DNA of 19,909 bases from an uncultured Pirellulales bacterium (GTDB lineage: Bacteria; Planctomycetota; Planctomycetia; Pirellulales; Lacipirellulaceae): contig CAMYJY010000077.1 of NCBI GenBank assembly GCA_947258835.1, positions 1 through 19,909 on the forward strand, written 5' to 3'. Numbering within the stretch: position 1 is the stretch's first letter; each line of letters begins with the position of its first letter. The notes beneath the pieces were generated by a model. That model was not told the origin of the DNA. It made no database searches and was given only the letters and a program-made list of their open reading frames with translations. The position numbers were made by a program, and so were the translations under genes. Positions 16,179 to 19,909 of this stretch are shown in pieces.

Positions 16179-16257
16179 GTCATTCCCGCGCAGGCGGGAA
16201 TCCAGAAAATACGCGAACCTTCCCGGGTGCCTGGATTCCCGCCTACGCGGGAATGAC
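16179..16257. repeat. Inverted pair of 27-bp palindromic REP-like elements
   Basis: Element A (16179-16205, GTCATTCCCGCGCAGGCGGG and onward) is followed after 25 bases by element B (16231-16257) in the opposite orientation with one mismatch. Each element is itself an imperfect palindrome (ATTCCCGC / GCGGGAAT), and the pair could fold into one 27-bp stem. This arrangement is typical of REP doublets (BIMEs). Confidence 0.88.
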
Positions 16258-16317
16258 AGAAGGGGGGAACGCGCCAGTCAACGGTCTGCGCCAACTTCTC
16301 TTCCAGCTGCCATTCCT

Positions 16318-16344
16318 GTCATTCCCGCGCAGGCGGGAATCCAG
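16318..16344 (+). repeat. REP-like element C, left border of the GIY-YIG cassette
   Basis: This is an exact copy of element A (16179-16205) in the same orientation. It lies downstream of the GIY-YIG reading frame and, with element D, frames it in inverted orientation. Confidence 0.88.
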
Positions 16345-16368
16345 TAAGGCACGCAAAGCGCACCCTTT

Positions 16369-16395
16369 CCACGTTTGCGTGAGCGAAAAACGTGG
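16369..16395. repeat. Hairpin with 8-bp stem
   Basis: CCACGTTT (16369-16376) pairs with AAACGTGG (16388-16395) around an 11-base loop. It lies about 20 bases past the end of the nuclease reading frame. No T-run follows on either strand, so I do not call it a terminator. Confidence 0.6.
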
Positions 16396-16414
16396 CGGGA
16401 TCCAGGAATGAGAA

Positions 16415-16803
16415 TTAGCGAATCACGTCATACAAGTCGATCCAGTCAGGGTTCATCTCCTCAATCAGCCTCAGCTTCCAGGCACGGTTCCAATTCTTAT
16501 TGCCCTTTGCGCTGCCAATGAGCCAAGGGCGCCCAACGGAAGCCCGTATTTGGCAAGCAAGATGCTAGCGGTAGGTTCATTGGCCGCGCGGACATCAATA
16601 AGACGCTTTTCTTGAACAATTGCATTCTCCATGTCTTCGTGAAGTTCGTACCAAACTAGCATGTGCACACCGTACTTCTTCGTAAAACCTGGAAAGACAT
16701 CGTTCTTATGTTGCCAGACTCGTTGGACCAGGTCGCTGGTTACGCCAATATAGAGCGTGCCGTTGCGTTTGCTGGCGAGAATATAAACGGCGGGTTGTTT
16801 CAT
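16415..16803 (-). pseudogene. GIY-YIG nuclease gene broken by a palindromic insertion
   Basis: From ATG 16803 the frame encodes a short GIY-YIG domain of the UvrC/Slx1-like orphan type: VYIL at 6-9, LYIGVTS at 17-23, R28, and the conserved glutamate E65 in AIVQEKRL. It then loses similarity and would stop at 16471 after unrelated residues. The missing family C-terminus (KNWNRAWKLRLIEEMNPDWI, then DLYDVIR and TAA 16415-16417) is found further on in another frame. Removing about 101 bases (16499-16599) restores one frame and the junction EKRL-KNWNRAWK expected for the family. The gene is therefore probably inactive, unless the longer altered product works. It is framed by inverted REP-like elements C and D. 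An upstream reading that starts at 17064 runs through repeats and is not credible. Confidence 0.8.
16496..16602. mobile_element. 107-bp imperfect palindrome inserted in the GIY-YIG gene
   Basis: The ends are inverted repeats of 29 bases (16496-16524 and 16574-16602) matching at about 22 positions. They include CTTATTG/CAATAAG at the tips and GCCAATGA.CC/GG.TCATTGGC further in. About 50 bases separate the arms and no coding capacity is seen. Length, terminal inverted repeats and the break of an otherwise conserved gene fit a MITE-like or hairpin insertion element. No clear target duplication can be told apart from the arm tips. Confidence 0.6.
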
Positions 16804-16850
16804 GGTGGTTGGTTCTTGCCCGCGGAGAATGACGATTTTTGCGTGTTGCA

Positions 16851-16877
16851 CTAGATTCCCGCCTGCGCGGGAATGAC
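16851..16877 (-). repeat. REP-like element D, right border of the GIY-YIG cassette
   Basis: This is the inverse copy of element C with one mismatch in 27 bases. It lies about 50 bases upstream of the GIY-YIG start. A partial relative, CGTCATTCTCCGCGGG on the complement, lies between it and the start codon. Confidence 0.85.
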
Positions 16878-16931
16878 GGTAAGTCATGCCGGGAAGGACG
16901 TATTTTATTTCCCACGGCTGTGGAAGTAGGG

Positions 16932-16961
16932 TTCGCATAGAAACGCCAGGCATTGTATAAA
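16932..16961 (+). promoter_or_regulatory. Candidate promoter for ldhA
   Basis: TTCGCA (16932-16937) and TATAAA (16956-16961) are separated by 18 bases and lie 36 bases before ATG 16997. This is a fair match to a sigma-70 type promoter but has not been tested against background. Confidence 0.35.
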
Positions 16962-16996
16962 AGAGCTCCCCGCGCACCGCGAATCTAGGAGCAAGT

Positions 16997-17320
16997 ATGT
17001 CACAGCCAAATACCCATCCGCCCTCAGGATCCGCAGCGCAACCTCGGATTGCCGCGTTTAGCACGAAAAAATGGGTATCCGATGCTTTTCAAGCGGCGAA
17101 TGCGACGCAGCAGTTCGACATTGGCTATATCGAGGCCAGGCTCTATGCCCAGACCGCTAAACTGGCCGATGATTATGATGTGGTCTGCGTCTTTGTGAAC
17201 GATCAAGTCGATGCGGAAGTCTTGGAAAAACTTAAAGCATTTGGCGTGCGTCTGGTCGCGCTCCGCTGCGCGGGTTTTAACAATGTTGATATCAAGCACG
17301 CCCAGGCCTTGGGGATTGCA
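16997..17320 (+). CDS. ldhA: D-lactate dehydrogenase, N-terminal fragment (chimeric join)
   Basis: The first 108 residues are the substrate-binding half of a fermentative D-lactate dehydrogenase, which reduces pyruvate to D-lactate with NADH. Visible features are IAAFSTKKWVSDAF, FDIGYIEARL, DVVCVFVNDQVD and the hallmark ALRCAGFNNVDI, followed by HAQALGIA. In the family this should continue with VVRVPAYSPYAVAEH and the NAD-binding domain; here it switches to an acyl-CoA dehydrogenase. The start is supported by AGGAG at 16987-16991, five bases before the ATG. Together with sucD and 4hbD upstream it suggests fermentative NADH disposal. The gene is almost surely complete in the real genome and cut here by a wrong join. 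Confidence 0.85.
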
Positions 17321-17701
17321 GCAGGAGCTTATGAACTCAGCTTAAAATATTCCAAGGAACGGAAGGCATTCGGAACAGAGATCAAAAACCACCAGGCCAT
17401 CGCTTTTAAGCTGGCCGATATGCATACACGTATCGAAGCTGCCCGAAATCTTGTGTACAGAGCGGCATGGGACAAAGACCAGGGCCACAATTACGACCTT
17501 TCCAGTGCCATGGCCAAGCTGTATGCTTCAGAAGTGGCTATGTGGGCTTCAGTAGAAGCCGTTCAGATACACGGGGGGAATGGATTTGTAAAGGACTATC
17601 ACGTAGAGCGAATGATGCGCGATGCAAAGATCACCCAGATATACGAGGGAACTTCGGAGATCCAGAAGATCGTGATCTCAAGGAGTATTTTGAAGCAGTA
17701 A
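17300..17701 (+). CDS. Acyl-CoA dehydrogenase, C-terminal fragment (foreign contig part)
   Basis: From about AQALGIAAGAYELSLKYSKER the frame encodes the C-terminal helical domain of an acyl-CoA dehydrogenase. It has the family signatures ERKAFGTEI.NHQAIAFKLADM, QIHGGNGFVKDYHVERMMRDAK and QIYEGTSEIQ; the glutamate of YEGTSE is the usual catalytic base in short-chain and butyryl-type members. The enzyme oxidises acyl-CoA to 2-enoyl-CoA with FAD. The N-terminal and middle domains are missing, because this frame is joined to ldhA. Base composition drops to A+T-richer values here and stays so. The overlap with the ldhA entry is deliberate: bases 17300-17320 fit both families. Confidence 0.88.
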   Translation, partial: AQALGIAAGAYELSLKYSKERKAFGTEIKNHQAIAFKLADMHTRIEAARNLVYRAAWDKDQGHNYDLSSAMAKLYASEVAMWASVEAVQIHGGNGFVKDYHVERMMRDAKITQIYEGTSEIQKIVISRSILKQ

Positions 17702-17708
17702 CACCCAT

Positions 17709-17737
17709 TTTGTTTCTCATCAAAATGTGTACATTAG
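17709..17737 (+). promoter_or_regulatory. Candidate Bacteroidota-type promoter
   Basis: TTTG (17709-17712) and TACATTAG (17730-17737) are 17 bases apart, resembling the TTTG / TAnnTTTG promoter of Bacteroidota, with a weak -7 box. It lies 19 bases before the start of the amidohydrolase gene, inside the 55-base gap after the acyl-CoA dehydrogenase. Confidence 0.35.
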
Positions 17738-17756
17738 TTACATTAAAACAACAACT

Positions 17757-19909
17757 ATGTACAGATATTTCTTCACCCTGCTTTTAGCAGTTTGTATTAG
17801 CTTGCCAGCAACCTCCCAACGTAAAAAGAAAAAAGACAAAAAAGAAGAATCCAAGGAGTGGAATGTAGCCGCTCCCGGGGAATCTTTTAACTACACACCT
17901 CACAGTTTTACCACTGATGAAGGTACCTGGATGAATTTAGATGTGAGTCCGGACGGACAAACCATAGTCTTTGATCTTCTGGGCGATATTTATACCATCC
18001 CGATCACCGGCGGAACAGCCAAAGCATTACGCACCGGGATTCCTTTTGAATTACAACCTCGCTTTAGTCCGGATGGGAAGAAGATCTCCTTTACTTCCGA
18101 TGCAGGCGGCGGGGATAATATCTGGATCATGAATGCCGATGGCAGTGATGCCAAGCAAGTGTCCAAAGAAAAATTCCGACTCCTGAATAATGCCATTTGG
18201 AGCGCTGATGGGCAATACCTGATCGGCCGAAAGCATTTTACTTCCCAGCGCAGTCTGGGGGCCGGCGAAATGTGGCAATACCACATTTCAGGAGGTTCAG
18301 GTCTGCAGCTCACCAAGCGTAAGAACGATCAACAGGATGTGAACGAACCTTTTGTATCGCCTGATGGCCGGTATCTGTATTACAGTGAAGATGTATACCC
18401 AGGAGGCTATTTTCAATACAACAAGGATCCTAACAGCCAGATCTATGTGATCAAACGGTACGACTTTAAAGAGGGAAAGACCGAGACCGTAACAGGCGGA
18501 CCCGGAGGTGCGGCGCGCCCGACCCTTTCAAGAGATGGAAAGAAGCTTGCCTTTATTAAAAGGGTGCGAACAAAGACAGTTCTCTTTATCCACGATCTGG
18601 AAACCGAAGAGGAGTGGCCGGTCTATGACGCACTCAATAAAGACCAACAGGAAGCCTGGGCCATATTTGGTGTCTATCCGAACTTTAGCTGGTTACCTAA
18701 TAATGAGGACATCGTAATTTGGAGCGGGGGTAAGATCCAGAAGATCAACATTAACAACCTGGAGCAAATTACTATCCCGTTTACAGCCAATGTAAAAATT
18801 GACCTGGCTGAAACTGTTCATTTTAATAACAAAATAGAGAGCGATCAATTTACGGCACAGGTGATCCGGCATGCAGTGACCTCTCCTGATGGCAATACTT
18901 TGGTATTTAATGCAGTGGGATATTTATGGAAAAAATCACTACCCGATGGAACGCCAACACGATTAACTAACGGCACCGATTTTGAATTCGAACCCGCCTT
19001 TTCCCCTGACGGGAATACTATAGTCTATGTCAGCTGGAATGACCAGGACAAAGGAGCCATCCAAAGCATTAACTTGACGGGAGGAAATCCAACTAAATTA
19101 ACCACGGGAAAAGGTATTTACAGAACACCTTGCTTCTCGCCTGACGGCGATAGGTTGGTATTTCGTAAAGAAAATGGCAATGGGGATCAGGGGCTCACCT
19201 ATACGGTGAAACCTGGAATCTATGGTATGTCTGCTAGTGGTGGGCCAGAATTTTTTAAAACAAGTCAAGGTCAGTACCCCAGATATAATTCAACCGGAGA
19301 TAGGATTTTCCTCCAAACAGGCGGCACCTATTTTGGAGCGCTTACTAAAAAATTGATAAGTGTTAACAATTTTGGAAAAGATGAAAAAGAGCATGTAAAA
19401 TCCAAATATGCCAATTGGCTGGTGCCTAGTCCGGATAATAAATGGATCGCTTTTACCAATCTTCACAAGGTATTTGTGGCGCCACTTCTCTTAAATGGGA
19501 AGGCCCTTGACCTGGATAATAATTCGAAATCTGTTCCGGTTTCAAAACTGGACAAAGATGCCGGAGTCAATATTCATTGGTCTCCGAATAGCCAGAAGAT
19601 CATGTGGACCTTGGGAGATGACTACTTCAGCACGAACCTGAAGGACAGGTACTCCTTCCTTCCCGGATCTCCGGAAAAAGTTGAGGACCCCAAAGCAACA
19701 CGCACGGCTGTCGGACTGAAAATTCCAGTGGACAAAGGAAGTGGAAGGGTCGCTTTTACGAATACCCGTATTCTTACCATGGAAGGTGATGAGGTTATTG
19801 AAAATGGAACCGTATTGGTTAATGATAATAAGATCGAGGCGTTAGGTGCAGATGTTTCCATTCCTGATGGCACAAAAACATACGACGCCAGTGGTAAGAC
19901 CATCATGCC
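17757..19909 (+). CDS. Secreted TolB-like beta-propeller amidohydrolase, 3'-truncated
   Basis: ATG 17757 opens a frame that runs off the window after 717 complete codons. It starts with a signal peptide (YFFTLLLAVCISLPATS) and a lysine-rich linker. Many PD40/TolB-type propeller repeats follow, each with an SPDG-like turn: VSPDGQTIVFD, FSPDGKKISFTSD, VSPDGRYLYYS, LSRDGKKLAFI, TSPDGNTLVFN, FSPDGNTIVYVSW, FSPDGDRLVFR and SPNSQKIMWT. Residues about 662-717 are the beta-sandwich start of an amidohydrolase (AFTNTRILTMEGDEVIENGT, then DASGKTIMP), so the metal-dependent hydrolase domain with HxH should follow just outside. Such propeller-amidohydrolases are common in marine flavobacteria and act outside the cytoplasm; the substrate, perhaps a peptide or cyclic amide, is unknown. 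Codon use and low GC differ sharply from bases 1-17,300. Confidence 0.88.
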   Translation, partial: MYRYFFTLLLAVCISLPATSQRKKKKDKKEESKEWNVAAPGESFNYTPHSFTTDEGTWMNLDVSPDGQTIVFDLLGDIYTIPITGGTAKALRTGIPFELQPRFSPDGKKISFTSDAGGGDNIWIMNADGSDAKQVSKEKFRLLNNAIWSADGQYLIGRKHFTSQRSLGAGEMWQYHISGGSGLQLTKRKNDQQDVNEPFVSPDGRYLYYSEDVYPGGYFQYNKDPNSQIYVIKRYDFKEGKTETVTGGPGGAARPTLSRDGKKLAFIKRVRTKTVLFIHDLETEEEWPVYDALNKDQQEAWAIFGVYPNFSWLPNNEDIVIWSGGKIQKININNLEQITIPFTANVKIDLAETVHFNNKIESDQFTAQVIRHAVTSPDGNTLVFNAVGYLWKKSLPDGTPTRLTNGTDFEFEPAFSPDGNTIVYVSWNDQDKGAIQSINLTGGNPTKLTTGKGIYRTPCFSPDGDRLVFRKENGNGDQGLTYTVKPGIYGMSASGGPEFFKTSQGQYPRYNSTGDRIFLQTGGTYFGALTKKLISVNNFGKDEKEHVKSKYANWLVPSPDNKWIAFTNLHKVFVAPLLLNGKALDLDNNSKSVPVSKLDKDAGVNIHWSPNSQKIMWTLGDDYFSTNLKDRYSFLPGSPEKVEDPKATRTAVGLKIPVDKGSGRVAFTNTRILTMEGDEVIENGTVLVNDNKIEALGADVSIPDGTKTYDASGKTIM

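Larger units (their letters stand above)
16035..16414. other. 380-bp repeat island downstream of 4hbD
   Basis: The stretch is built mostly of GTCATTC-type repeats: a tandem series at 16080-16160, and three palindromic copies at 16179-16205, 16231-16257 and 16318-16344. A separate eight-base-stem hairpin lies at 16369-16395. Short open frames on both strands here follow the repeats and are not credible genes. Confidence 0.75.

Noticed and set aside
16080..16345. Possible CRISPR array
   Set aside because: The repeats change orientation, are palindromic, have uneven spacing and differ in length, and no cas genes are present.
16056..16347. Short frames on both strands in the repeat island
   Set aside because: Their residues simply translate the GTCATTCCCGC repeats, and the overlapping frames on both strands look alike.
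16804..17064. N-terminal extension of the GIY-YIG frame up to 17064
   Set aside because: It would run through element D and the ldhA leader and overlap ldhA on the other strand; ATG 16803 starts the domain exactly.

Overview
The window joins two unrelated genomes. Bases 1 to about 17,310 are GC-rich and look like a planctomycete of the Pirellulales type. The evidence is a DUF1207 protein, a very large secreted von Willebrand A / secretin-N / poly-glycine protein typical of that group, an HtrA protease and a secreted thioredoxin-fold protein, with wide repeat-bearing intergenic spaces. From about 17,320 to the end the DNA is clearly richer in A+T, uses other codons, and encodes flavobacterial (Bacteroidota) proteins. 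The switch lies inside one open reading frame. That frame begins as a D-lactate dehydrogenase and ends as an acyl-CoA dehydrogenase, and the two are joined at the short stretch AQALGIA, which both families can carry. The simplest reading is an assembly chimera, so nothing after about 17,300 should be taken as neighbourhood of what comes before.

Layout. 2-1135: 5'-truncated DUF1207 protein. 1369-2076 and 2093-3163: a PmtA-like methyltransferase followed closely by tsaD (tRNA t6A synthesis). 3329-3889, 4427-5593 and 5746-7668, all on the minus strand: a thioredoxin-fold protein, an HtrA-like protease and an SLC13-type permease with TrkA-C domains. 8121-12077: the giant VWA protein, interrupted by one in-frame TAG at 11520-11522. 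12199-13173: glutathione synthetase gshB, followed by a heptamer repeat and a terminator hairpin. 13479-14885 and 14922-16034: a two-gene unit closely resembling Clostridium kluyveri sucD and 4hbD. These would turn succinyl-CoA into succinate semialdehyde and then 4-hydroxybutyrate. 16035-16880: a repeat island with palindromic GTCATTCCCGCG-type elements around a broken GIY-YIG nuclease gene. 16997-17320: start of ldhA. 17300-17701: end of a flavobacterial acyl-CoA dehydrogenase. 17757-19909: a secreted beta-propeller amidohydrolase, cut by the window end.

Themes. On the planctomycete side sucD, 4hbD and ldhA together suggest disposal of reducing power under low oxygen, with 4-hydroxybutyrate as either an excreted product or a polyester monomer. 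The most system-like structure is the GIY-YIG gene framed by inverted copies of a palindromic repeat (16318-16877). It resembles a REP-type mobile cassette whose nuclease gene was itself later invaded by a roughly 100-bp palindrome. Two separate intergenic heptamer arrays (1327-1361 and 13181-13222) and several inverted or tandem repeats show that this genome carries many small repeats.
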